Positions 1 to 6,447 of a stretch of 13,193 nt of DNA are shown here, piece after piece. Each line of letters begins with the position of its first letter. The first letter of the stretch is position 1. The stretch is from Thermohalobaculum sp038528605 (GTDB lineage Bacteria; Pseudomonadota; Alphaproteobacteria; Rhodobacterales; Rhodobacteraceae): NCBI GenBank assembly GCA_038528605.1, contig JBCBEP010000096.1, positions 1-13,193 on the forward strand. Reading direction: 5' to 3'. Below the pieces are notes generated by a model. It made no database searches. It worked only from the letters and a program-made list of their open reading frames with translations, and had not been told where the DNA came from. The position numbers and the translations under genes are program-made.

Positions 1-119
1 TGCGCGCTTCTCGGGCACGATGTGGTGAGGCGATGAAGATGTCGGCTTTGCAACGGGCGCTGCTTCATGTTTTCTGTCCTCGAACGTTTAAGCCCGAGAG
101 CCAGCCGGAGACCGTTGAC
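1..119. other. Left edge: no gene assigned
   Basis: This stretch precedes the chosen start of the first gene. Two + strand frames run in from the left edge and stop at 26-28 and 34-36, so the tail of an upstream gene could end here, but too few codons are visible to say. The third frame is open into the BMP gene and has an upstream ATG at 33. The residues it would add (Cys, Phe and Pro rich, no signal-peptide character) look like an artefact. I see no convincing -35/-10 pair. Confidence 0.4.
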
Positions 120-1196
120 ATGCATCGCCGCCATATCCTCGCCCTTGCCCTGCTGCCCGCCCTAGGCCTCGGTATGGCCGGCACGGCCCCTGCCGCCGAC
201 CCCCTCAAGGTTGGCTTCGTGTATGTGGGACCCGTGGGCGACCATGGCTGGACCTATCAGCACGATCAGGGGCGCCAGGCTGTGGAGGCGGCCTTCGGCG
301 ACAAGGTGGAGACGACCTTCGTGGAGAGCGTGAGCGAGGGGCCGGACGCCGAGCGCGTCATCCGCCAGCTTGCGGCCTCGGGCCACGGGCTGATCTTCAC
401 GACGTCCTTCGGGTTCATGGATCCGACCATCAAGATCGCCAAGCAGTTTCCGGATGTGAAGTTCGAGCATGCGACGGGCTACAAGCGGGCGGAGAACGTC
501 AGCACCTATTCCGCGCGGTTCTACGAGGGGCGGCATGTCATCGGCCTCATCGCCGGCGAGATGACGAAGACCAACAAGATCGGCTACATTGCGAGCTTCC
601 CGATCCCCGAGGTGGTCCGTGGCATCAACGCGGCAACCCTCGCGGCGCGCTCTGTGAACCCGGATATCGAGGTGCAGGTGGTATGGGTGAACACCTGGTA
701 CGATCCCGGCAAGGAGGCGGATGCGGCGAAGGCGCTGATTGCGCAGGGCGCCGACATCATCATGCAGCACACGGACAGCCCGGCGGCGCTGCAGGCGGCG
801 GAGGCCGCGGGCGTGATGGCGTTCGGGCAGGCCTCGGACATGGCGCGCTTCGCGCCGACCGCGCAGCTCACCGCCATCATCGACGACTGGTCGCCCTACT
901 ACATCGAGCGCACGCAGGCGGTGCTCGACGGCACCTGGGAGAGCGGAGACAGCTGGAAGGGCATCGCGGCCAAGGAGGTGGTGATGGCGCCGTACAAGAA
1001 CATGCCGGACGAGGTCGCGGCGATGGCGGCGGAGGCGGAGGCCGCGATTGCGGCCGGTACGCTGCACCCCTTCACCGGGCCGATCAGCACGCGGGAAGGC
1101 GAGTTGAAGGTGCCCGAAGGCGAGACGGCATCGGACGAGATGATGCTGGGCATGAACTGGTTCGTGGAAGGCGTGAACGGCGACTTGCCGAACTGA
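120..1196 (+). CDS. BMP/PnrA-family ABC transporter substrate-binding protein
   Basis: Periplasmic binding protein of the basic membrane protein (BMP/PnrA) family, which captures nucleosides, purines or related small molecules for an ABC importer. I prefer the ATG at 120 (358 residues) over the upstream ATG at 33 for two reasons: GGAG lies at 107-110, and the new N-terminus is a classic signal peptide (basic MHRRH, hydrophobic residues 6-20, cleavage near APAA at 23-26). The mature protein opens with the family strand LKVGFVYVGPVGDHGWTY. The later segment IIMQHTDSPAALQAAE and the FGQASDM segment are typical of this subgroup, as is the HPFTGPI stretch near the C-terminus. Its ATPase and permeases are not downstream, so they are either to the left of the window or elsewhere. 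A 257-base gap separates it from the next gene. The family call is firm; the ligand is unknown. Confidence 0.93.
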   Translation: MHRRHILALALLPALGLGMAGTAPAADPLKVGFVYVGPVGDHGWTYQHDQGRQAVEAAFGDKVETTFVESVSEGPDAERVIRQLAASGHGLIFTTSFGFMDPTIKIAKQFPDVKFEHATGYKRAENVSTYSARFYEGRHVIGLIAGEMTKTNKIGYIASFPIPEVVRGINAATLAARSVNPDIEVQVVWVNTWYDPGKEADAAKALIAQGADIIMQHTDSPAALQAAEAAGVMAFGQASDMARFAPTAQLTAIIDDWSPYYIERTQAVLDGTWESGDSWKGIAAKEVVMAPYKNMPDEVAAMAAEAEAAIAAGTLHPFTGPISTREGELKVPEGETASDEMMLGMNWFVEGVNGDLPN

Positions 1197-1342
1197 GATC
1201 GCCAGGGCCAGGACCTGTGATGTTCGCACTACGTTCTGCGCCCCCTGAACTCGCAAGTGGCGGTGACGCGCCTAAGGACGGGTTAACCATCGCTGTCGGT
1301 GGCGCATTGCCATGATCACCATGGCTTCTTTCGGCGCGACGT

Positions 1343-1410
1343 GACCACACGCCTTCCGGCCTGTGGCAGCGCGCCGGAAGGTTGCGTCCGCGGGCTTGAC
1401 CGGTGTGGTC
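1343..1410 (+). promoter_or_regulatory. Nested inverted repeats in the leader of the ureohydrolase operon
   Basis: An outer perfect 8-base inverted repeat (GACCACAC at 1343-1350, GTGTGGTC at 1403-1410) encloses an inner perfect 9-base one (CCTTCCGGC at 1352-1360, GCCGGAAGG at 1373-1381, 12-base loop). The element sits in the 257-base gap between the BMP gene and the ureohydrolase, 43 bases upstream of the GTG start. No T-run follows the inner stem, so it is a poor intrinsic terminator. It could be a Rho-type or mRNA-end hairpin for the BMP gene, a folded 5' leader, or paired operator half-sites. I see no tandem ACGR-loop hairpins of the guanidine-II riboswitch type. The symmetry is directly visible; the function is not. 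Confidence 0.45.
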
Positions 1411-1453
1411 CGGCGGTGCGGCATGGGGTGAGACGCCGCGTGAGGAGACTGGA

Positions 1454-2416
1454 GTGAGCGCCTACAACCAGCCGCTCGGCGGCAACGAGATGCCGCGTTT
1501 CGCCGGGCCTATGACCTTCATGCGCCTGCCCGCGGCCGAGACGGCGCAGGGCCTCGGCGCCGCGTTCCTCGGCATCCCGATGGATATCGGCACCTCGCAT
1601 CGGAGCGGCACGCGCTTCGGCCCCCGCCAGATCCGCGCCGAGAGCGCGATGATCCGGCCCTACAACATGGGCACGGGCGCGGCGCCCTTCGATAGCCTGC
1701 AGGTCGCGGATATCGGGGATGTCGCGATCAATACCTTCAACCTGCCCGCCAATGTCGCGATTATCGAGGAGGCGATCGCGGGCGTGCTGGCAGAGGGGGC
1801 GGTGCCCTTAACCATGGGTGGCGATCATACGATCACCTACCCCATCTTGCGGGCGATTGCGGCGAAGCACGGGCCGGTGGCGCTCGTGCACGTGGATGCG
1901 CATGCGGATATCAACGAGCATATGTTCGGCGAGCCGGTGGCCCATGGAACGCCCTTCCGGCGGGCCGTGGAGGAGGGGCTGCTTGACTGTGAGCGTTCCG
2001 TCCAGATTGGTCTGCGCGGCACGGGCTATGGGCCGGACGACTTCCAGTGGGCGCGCGACCAGGGCTTCATGGTCATCCCGGCCGAGGAGTGCTGGCACCG
2101 CTCGCTGAACCCGATGATGGCCAAGCTGCGCAAGGCGGTCGGCGAGGCGCCGGTTTACCTCACCTTCGATATCGACAGCCTCGACCCCGGTTTCGCGCCC
2201 GGCACGGGCACGGTGGAGATGGGTGGGCTGACCACCATCCAGGCGCTGGAGATCGTGCGGGGCATGCGCGGGCTCAACATCGTCGGCTGCGATCTCGTGG
2301 AGGTCTCCCCGCCCTACGACCCATCCGGCAACACGGCGCTCATCGCCTCGAACCTGCTCTACGAGATGCTCTGCGTGCTCCCCGGCGTGCGCTATCCCGA
2401 ACAGAAAAACAAATGA
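1454..2416 (+). CDS. Agmatinase-family ureohydrolase, guanidinobutyrase-like
   Basis: Mn-dependent cytosolic hydrolase that cleaves a guanidino group to urea, leaving an amine. I choose the GTG at 1454 (320 residues) because GAGGAG lies at 1442-1447 and the protein then starts with the family's N-terminal QPLGGNEMPRF motif; the ATG at 1403 lies inside an inverted repeat. All six expected metal ligands are present: H125 in GGDHT, D148, H150 and D152 in DAHAD, and D239 and D241 in FDIDSLDP. From memory, the N-terminus and the MIRPYNM...GAAPFDSL...VADIGDVAINTFNL stretch closely match Pseudomonas guanidinobutyrase (GbuA) and guanidinopropionase (GpuA), more so than E. coli SpeB. The likely substrate is therefore 4-guanidinobutyrate, 3-guanidinopropionate or a relative, giving urea plus an omega-amino acid; agmatine remains possible. 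It lies 16 bases upstream of the binding-protein gene and heads the ABC operon, which suggests that the importer delivers its substrate. Confidence 0.93.
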   Translation: MSAYNQPLGGNEMPRFAGPMTFMRLPAAETAQGLGAAFLGIPMDIGTSHRSGTRFGPRQIRAESAMIRPYNMGTGAAPFDSLQVADIGDVAINTFNLPANVAIIEEAIAGVLAEGAVPLTMGGDHTITYPILRAIAAKHGPVALVHVDAHADINEHMFGEPVAHGTPFRRAVEEGLLDCERSVQIGLRGTGYGPDDFQWARDQGFMVIPAEECWHRSLNPMMAKLRKAVGEAPVYLTFDIDSLDPGFAPGTGTVEMGGLTTIQALEIVRGMRGLNIVGCDLVEVSPPYDPSGNTALIASNLLYEMLCVLPGVRYPEQKNK

Positions 2417-2432
2417 ATGACAGGAGCCTACG

Positions 2433-3473
2433 ATGAGGACATCACTGCTCGCGATGGTTGCGGTTCTGGCTGCGGCTGCTGCTGAAGCCGACGAGCTCAA
2501 CGCGCTGGTCTGGTGTGACCACACGGACGATGCGCTGATCGAGCCCTTCGAGGAGGCGAACGGCGTCACGGTGAACCTCAAGGAGTATGAGGGGACCGGT
2601 GCGGCGCTCTCCATCATCGAGCAGAGCCAGCCGGGCGACTGGGACGTGCTGGTGATCGACGGCATCGATGTGCCTCGGGCGGTGGCAGCCGGTATTCTGG
2701 CGCCCCTGCCGGAGGAGGCGCTGCCAACAGGCGACCTCTTCCCCGAACTCGTGATGGCCGAGAACCATGTGGTCGACGGCAAGACCTACGCGATCAGCGA
2801 GAAGTTCGGCTACAACACGATCAGCTACAACAAGGCGAAGGTCGATCCGGCGGACATGACGGACATGTCCATCATCTGGTCCGACAAATATGCCGGGCGG
2901 ATCGCGATCTACGACTACTACCTGCCGGTCATGGGCATGGTTGCTGTGGGTCTCGGCAAGGAGACGGCGTCGCTGAGCGAAGACGACCTGCCGGCGATCA
3001 AGGACAAGCTTTTTGCCATGAAGAAGTCGGCCAAATCCGTCGGCGAGGTGGTCGCGTCGCAGACGGCGATCGCGACGGGTGAGGTGGACATTCTGGTCGG
3101 CGGCGGCGAATGGGTGACGGCGGCGTTGACCTCGGAACTCCCGGATCTCGACTGGGTGCTGCCCGAGCAGGGAGCAGTGCGCTGGTCCCAGTCCATCGGC
3201 GTGTTCGCGGACAGCGAGAAGCAGGACCTGGCCCTCAAATTCGTCCAGCATGTGCTCAGCCCGGAAGGCCAGGCGGCGCTGGCCACCTCGTCCTGCTACT
3301 GGGCGATGCCGGCGAACACCAAGGCCGGTGCGGTGCTGACCGACGCGCAGAAGGCGGCGCTGCGCTGGGACGAGCAGGCGGAGTATCTCAAGCGCGCCCA
3401 GCTCTACCCCGCGCCTTCGGCAGAGCTCGACCGGGCAATGCAGGATGCATGGACCGAGATGCTGCAGCAGTGA
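2433..3473 (+). CDS. Polyamine-type (PotD-like) ABC substrate-binding protein
   Basis: Periplasmic binding protein of the spermidine/putrescine (PotD/PotF) type, 346 residues. It starts at the ATG at 2433 with AGGAG at 2422-2426. A short signal peptide (hydrophobic residues 5-17) should be cleaved after AEA at 17-19. Family features are the opening strand NALVWCDHTDDALIEPFEE, the WDVLVIDG segment, the YAISEKFGYNTISYN stretch that lines the cleft in this fold, and the terminal helix with FVQHVLSPEGQAAL. It is followed by two permeases and an ATPase, completing a four-component importer. Polyamine-type systems also carry opines, agmatine-like and guanidino compounds, so next to a guanidinobutyrase-like enzyme a guanidino ligand is plausible. 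That ligand is an inference from context. The ureohydrolase gene ends only 16 bases upstream. Confidence 0.92.
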   Translation: MRTSLLAMVAVLAAAAAEADELNALVWCDHTDDALIEPFEEANGVTVNLKEYEGTGAALSIIEQSQPGDWDVLVIDGIDVPRAVAAGILAPLPEEALPTGDLFPELVMAENHVVDGKTYAISEKFGYNTISYNKAKVDPADMTDMSIIWSDKYAGRIAIYDYYLPVMGMVAVGLGKETASLSEDDLPAIKDKLFAMKKSAKSVGEVVASQTAIATGEVDILVGGGEWVTAALTSELPDLDWVLPEQGAVRWSQSIGVFADSEKQDLALKFVQHVLSPEGQAALATSSCYWAMPANTKAGAVLTDAQKAALRWDEQAEYLKRAQLYPAPSAELDRAMQDAWTEMLQQ

Positions 3474-3484
3474 GGCGACTGCCT

Positions 3485-3560
3485 GACGGGCGGCCCGTTC
3501 GCGCGCTGCGGGGCTTTGCCCCGCATCTTGCTCCGCCCACCCGCCAGCCAGCCGCCCGTC
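3485..3560 (+). repeat. Nested stem-loop between binding-protein and first permease genes
   Basis: A perfect 10-base inverted repeat (GACGGGCGGC at 3485-3494 and GCCGCCCGTC at 3551-3560) encloses a second perfect 8-base hairpin with a 3-base loop (TGCGGGGC at 3507-3514, TTT, GCCCCGCA at 3518-3525). It starts 11 bases after the binding-protein stop codon and ends 22 bases before the permease start. No T-run follows, so it is not a clear intrinsic terminator. In binding-protein-dependent operons, hairpins at this point commonly stabilise the upstream message, so that more binding protein than permease is made. That role is an inference here. Confidence 0.6.
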
Positions 3561-3582
3561 GAACGGTGCCTGGGGTTCGGCC

Positions 3583-4431
3583 ATGAGTGTCGCGGCGCGG
3601 GAACGTGGCGCGGCGCTTGGCGCGGTGCTGCCGGCGCTCCTCTGGACGCTCGTGTTCTTTGCGGCGCCGTTCGGGGTGATGACTGCAATGAGCCTCTGGC
3701 GCCGGGGCGATGAGGGGATCGAGCGCGTCTGGGATCTCGGCAACTACCAGGCCTTTCTCGAGCGTCCCGCGATGACCGGGGCGCTGGTGAACTCGCTCGA
3801 GATCACGTTGCTCGTGACGGTGATCTCGGTGCTGCTCGCCTATCCGCTCGCCGCCATCATCGCCTTCCGCGTGCCCGGGCGCTGGCAGCGCCTGGCCCTG
3901 GCTTTTGCCGTGCTTCCCTTCTGGACATCCTACGTGGTGCGCTCCTATGCGTGGACGCTGGTCCTCTCCTCGAACGGTCCTCTCAACCGGGCGCTTGAAG
4001 CGGTTGGCCTGCCGGCGCTCGAGATCGCGGCGAGCCGGGCGGCGACCGTAACGGGGTTCGTCCATTTCTTCGTGATGCTGCTGACGCTGACGATCTACGC
4101 CTCTCTCGCCCAGCTGCCCCGTTCCTACGCGCGCGCGGCGGCGGATCTCGGTGCCGGCCCGGTGGCCCGCTTTCGCCACATCATTCTGCCGCTCACCCTG
4201 CCGGGTGTGGCCGTGGGCGCGTTCCTTACCTTCGTGCTTTGCATCGGGGATTACGTGACGCCGCAGATCCTCGGCGGCGGCTCCGAGCTGACATTGCCCC
4301 AGGTGATCATGCTGCAGCTCGGCCGGCGGGCCGATCTGCCCATGGCGGCGGCTCTCTCCATCGTCCTGATGGTGATCGTGACGCTTGTGTGGCTTGCGGC
4401 GGCGCGCTGGCTCAGGCTCGACCGGGTATGA
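3583..4431 (+). CDS. Polyamine-type ABC transporter permease (PotB-like)
   Basis: Inner-membrane permease, 282 residues, one of two that form the pore of the importer. The ATG at 3583 has a modest GGGG at 3572-3575. The protein shows about six hydrophobic segments, beginning near residues 12-36. It carries the PotB-type stretch LPFWTSYVVRSYAW and the cytoplasmic EAA coupling loop, seen as ARAAADLG followed by the terminal ILPLTLPGV near residues 180-208, which contacts the ATPase. A GC-rich stem-loop lies in the 109-base gap before it. Its stop codon overlaps, as ATGA, the start of a 52-codon ORF that leads to the second permease. The family assignment is secure; the transported solute is inferred only from the ureohydrolase neighbour. 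Confidence 0.92.
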   Translation: MSVAARERGAALGAVLPALLWTLVFFAAPFGVMTAMSLWRRGDEGIERVWDLGNYQAFLERPAMTGALVNSLEITLLVTVISVLLAYPLAAIIAFRVPGRWQRLALAFAVLPFWTSYVVRSYAWTLVLSSNGPLNRALEAVGLPALEIAASRAATVTGFVHFFVMLLTLTIYASLAQLPRSYARAAADLGAGPVARFRHIILPLTLPGVAVGAFLTFVLCIGDYVTPQILGGGSELTLPQVIMLQLGRRADLPMAAALSIVLMVIVTLVWLAAARWLRLDRV

Positions 4432-4586
4432 CGGCACCCACCCGCTTGCCCAGCCACGTGATCTCCGCCGACTGGCCCCGGCGGCTCGCTACCATTGGCC
4501 ACGGGTCCCGGCATCCGCTGAGCGCCGCGGGCAAAGGCGCGCCCTTTGCGCGGGGGTCGACGCGGCGCCTTGGAGATCTCCGATGA
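4428..4586 (+). CDS. Candidate 52-residue coupling ORF between the two permease genes
   Basis: The ORF starts with an ATG overlapping the first permease's stop (ATGA at 4428-4431) and stops at TGA 4584-4586, overlapping the second permease's start (ATGA at 4583-4586). It therefore spans the whole inter-permease gap with start/stop overlaps at both ends. The predicted product (N-terminus MTAPTRLPSHV) is rich in Arg, Ala and Gly, without membrane segments or a recognisable domain. No strong ribosome site precedes it, so any translation would be by reinitiation after the permease. It may be a translational coupling device that carries ribosomes through the downstream hairpin, a real small protein, or chance openness in GC-rich DNA. 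I favour coupling or chance over a conserved protein. Confidence 0.3.
   Translation: MTAPTRLPSHVISADWPRRLATIGHGSRHPLSAAGKGAPFARGSTRRLGDLR
4522..4568 (+). repeat. Nested stem-loop before the second permease gene
   Basis: A perfect outer 8-base inverted repeat (GCGCCGCG at 4522-4529, CGCGGCGC at 4561-4568) encloses a perfect inner 7-base hairpin (GCAAAGG at 4531-4537, CCTTTGC at 4543-4549, five-base loop). It ends four bases before the ribosome-binding GGAG of the second permease. It lies inside the bridging ORF, so ribosomes translating that ORF would unfold it. No T-run follows. It may tune expression of the downstream permease and ATPase; this is inferred from position. Confidence 0.55.
4572..4581 (+). 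promoter_or_regulatory. Ribosome-binding site within a palindrome
   Basis: GGAG at 4572-4575, seven bases before the ATG at 4583, supports this start for the second permease rather than the longer frame open from 4385. The site is the first half of a perfect 10-base palindrome, GGAGATCTCC, immediately before the start codon. As a hairpin it could form only a short stem, so sequestration of the site would be weak. Confidence 0.55.
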
Positions 4587-5365
4587 GAGCGATCACGGGT
4601 CTCGCGGCGGCGGGCTACGCCCTGCTCCTCTATGCCTTCATCTACCTGCCCGTCGTGGTGCTGGTGCTCTTCTCGTTCCATGACGGGCGCCTCCCGATCC
4701 CGCCCTTCCGGCCGGCCACGCTCAAATGGTACGCGGAGGTGCTCGGAGACGATGACGTTACGGAAGCGCTCGTGAACTCGTTCGCCGTGGCCGCGCTCTC
4801 CTCGGCCGTCGCCTGCCTGCTCGGCTTCCTCGCGGCCTGGGGCCTCGCGCGCGTGGCCTTGCCGGGGGCCGGGGCGATGCGCACGCTGCTGATGGCGCCG
4901 CTGACCGTGAGCTATCTCATCATCGGCCTGGGCCTCCTCATCTCCTTCAACCTCACGGGCATCGACCGGTCTTTGCTCACCACCGGTATCGGGCATGCGG
5001 TCATCAACACGCCGCTCTGCTTCGCGATCTGCTCGGCTTCGATGGGCGCACAGCATACCGGTCTCGAGCGGGCGGCGCGCGACCTTGGTGCCTCTGAGCT
5101 CAAGGTGCTCGCGCTCGTCACCGCCCCCGTGCTCTGGCCGGCAATCCTGGCGGCCTTCGCGCTCAGCCTGACCTTTTCATGGGACGAGTTCGTGATCGCC
5201 TTCCTCCTTACCCGCTTCGATGTGACCCTGCCGGTCGAGATCTGGTCGCTTCTCCGCTCGGGCCTGAGCCCCAAGACCAATGCGGCAGGCTCCCTCGTCT
5301 TCCTGGTCTCGGTGGTCGTGGTGCTGCTTGCGGAGCTTCTCTTCTTCCGGCGACGCGCGTCATGA
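4583..5365 (+). CDS. Polyamine-type ABC transporter permease (PotC-like)
   Basis: Second inner-membrane permease of the importer, 260 residues. The frame is open upstream, but the ATG at 4583 has GGAG at 4572-4575 and places the first membrane segment (YALLLYAFIYLPVVVLVLFS) directly after a short cytoplasmic N-terminus, as in PotC proteins. The FHDGR stretch after that helix, the periplasmic LKWYAEVL segment and the EAA loop near residues 160-190 (LERAARDLGAS, then VLWPAILAAF) are typical. A late FSWDEFVIAFLL helix is also characteristic of PotC. The stop overlaps the ATPase start as ATGA at 5362-5365, so the two are translationally coupled. Confidence 0.92.
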   Translation: MRAITGLAAAGYALLLYAFIYLPVVVLVLFSFHDGRLPIPPFRPATLKWYAEVLGDDDVTEALVNSFAVAALSSAVACLLGFLAAWGLARVALPGAGAMRTLLMAPLTVSYLIIGLGLLISFNLTGIDRSLLTTGIGHAVINTPLCFAICSASMGAQHTGLERAARDLGASELKVLALVTAPVLWPAILAAFALSLTFSWDEFVIAFLLTRFDVTLPVEIWSLLRSGLSPKTNAAGSLVFLVSVVVVLLAELLFFRRRAS

Positions 5366-6447
5366 GCAGGGGACTGGCCGTCGAGAACGTGACGAAGCGC
5401 TACGGCACGGCAGCGGCCCTCGATGCCGTCTCCCTCACCGTGGCCGACGGCGCCTATGCGGTGATCCTGGGGCCTTCCGGCTCGGGAAAGTCGACGCTGC
5501 TCGGCATGCTCGGCGGGTTCATAGACCCCGATCAGGGGCGCGTGCTCATCGGCGGAGAGGACGTGACCGCCCTCGGCCCCGTGCAGCGGCCCACGACCAC
5601 GGTGTTTCAGGACTATGCGCTCTTCCCGCATTTGGACCTCGCCGACAATGTCGCCTTCGGCCTTCGCATGCGCGGCTGGAAGCGCGCGGCGAGAAGGGGG
5701 CGGGCGGCGGAGATGCTGTCGCTCGTGGGTCTCGAGGGTGCGGCGGAGCGGCGGCCCCACGCGCTCTCGGGCGGCCAGCGCCAGCGGGTCGCACTGGCCC
5801 GGGCGCTCGCGGTGGAGCCGGCGGTGCTCCTTCTCGATGAACCCCTCGGTGCGCTCGACCTCGCCCTCCGCCGGGCAATGCAGCGGGAACTCAAGGCCAT
5901 CCAGCGCCGTCTCGGCACCACCTTCGTCCACGTCACGCACGACCAGGAAGAAGCGATGGCGATCGCGGATATGGTGGTGGTGATGGAGGCTGGCCGCATC
6001 GCCGATGCGGGCCCGCCAGAGCGTGTCTATCTCCGCCCTGCCACGCGCTTCGCCGCGAGCTTCATGGGGGAGATCAACCTGCTGCCTGCCCGCGCGCTGC
6101 CCGAGCGTGGCGGCGGGCCGATGTTCGAGACCGCGCTCGGGCCGCTCCCTTCCCCGGCAGCGGGTGGCGCGCTGCCCGTTCGGGCGCTGCTCGGCATCCG
6201 GCCCGAGCATCTGGGCCTCGCGTTGGAGGAGATGCCCGGCCCCGCGCGGCGCGTAACGACCGTTCCGGCTACCGTGCGGGAGAGTGCGTTCTTCGGCACT
6301 CATCATCGGGTAGTCGTCGACCCGCAGCCGGCCGGGCCGCCGCTGATCGCCCATCTCCCCCAGCGGGCGGATCCGCGGCCGGGTGACCGTCTGATGCTGG
6401 CCTTCGATCCGGACGACGCCGTGATCCTGCCAGAGGAGGAGACTTGA
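5362..6447 (+). CDS. ABC transporter ATP-binding protein (PotA-like)
   Basis: Cytosolic ATPase that powers the importer, 361 residues from the ATG at 5362, which overlaps the permease stop. All nucleotide-binding motifs are intact: Walker A GPSGSGKST at 37-45, Q-loop Q83 in FQDYALFPH, signature LSGGQRQR at 135-142, Walker B VLLLDEP at 155-161, D-loop GALD at 163-166 and switch H193 in VTHDQEEAM. After about residue 235 comes a C-terminal TOBE-type region, including LLGIRPEHLGL, as in PotA and other polyamine or iron ATPases. The stop is TGA at 6445-6447, and its last base begins the next gene's ATG. Its place in the same transcript as the binding protein and both permeases completes a four-gene importer. 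Confidence 0.95.
   Translation: MSRGLAVENVTKRYGTAAALDAVSLTVADGAYAVILGPSGSGKSTLLGMLGGFIDPDQGRVLIGGEDVTALGPVQRPTTTVFQDYALFPHLDLADNVAFGLRMRGWKRAARRGRAAEMLSLVGLEGAAERRPHALSGGQRQRVALARALAVEPAVLLLDEPLGALDLALRRAMQRELKAIQRRLGTTFVHVTHDQEEAMAIADMVVVMEAGRIADAGPPERVYLRPATRFAASFMGEINLLPARALPERGGGPMFETALGPLPSPAAGGALPVRALLGIRPEHLGLALEEMPGPARRVTTVPATVRESAFFGTHHRVVVDPQPAGPPLIAHLPQRADPRPGDRLMLAFDPDDAVILPEEET
6433..6441 (+). promoter_or_regulatory. Strong ribosome-binding site for the MBL-fold gene
   Basis: A GAGGAGGAG run at 6433-6441, inside the end of the ATPase gene, lies five bases before the ATG at 6447. It decides the start in favour of the ATG over the in-frame TTG at 6444. It also suggests that the last gene of the operon is translated well in its own right, not only by coupling. 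Confidence 0.65.

Noticed and set aside
33..119. N-terminal extension of the BMP protein from the ATG at 33
   Set aside because: The ATG at 120 has a good ribosome site and begins a proper signal peptide; the extension would bury that signal.
115..120. TTGACA as a -35 box
   Set aside because: It overlaps the start codon of the BMP gene and has no -10 match at the right distance.
162..1256. Long minus-strand open frame opposite the BMP gene
   Set aside because: It is Arg/His/Leu rich with no domain, and mirrors the codon pattern of the real + strand gene, as do the other long antisense frames here.
1343..1410. Guanidine-II riboswitch upstream of the ureohydrolase
   Set aside because: The two ACGR-type loops in tandem short hairpins are absent; the 12-base inner loop does not fit.
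1403..1453. Longer ureohydrolase start at ATG 1403
   Set aside because: That ATG lies in the inverted repeat and adds residues not expected in the family; the GTG at 1454 has GAGGAG and gives the family's N-terminus.
4385..4582. N-terminal extension of the second permease
   Set aside because: The extra residues are Arg/Pro rich and overlap the first permease; PotC-like proteins start just before the first helix, as from 4583.
5179..5361. N-terminal extension of the ATPase
   Set aside because: The extension lies within the second permease gene; the ATG at 5362 gives the usual short lead before Walker A.
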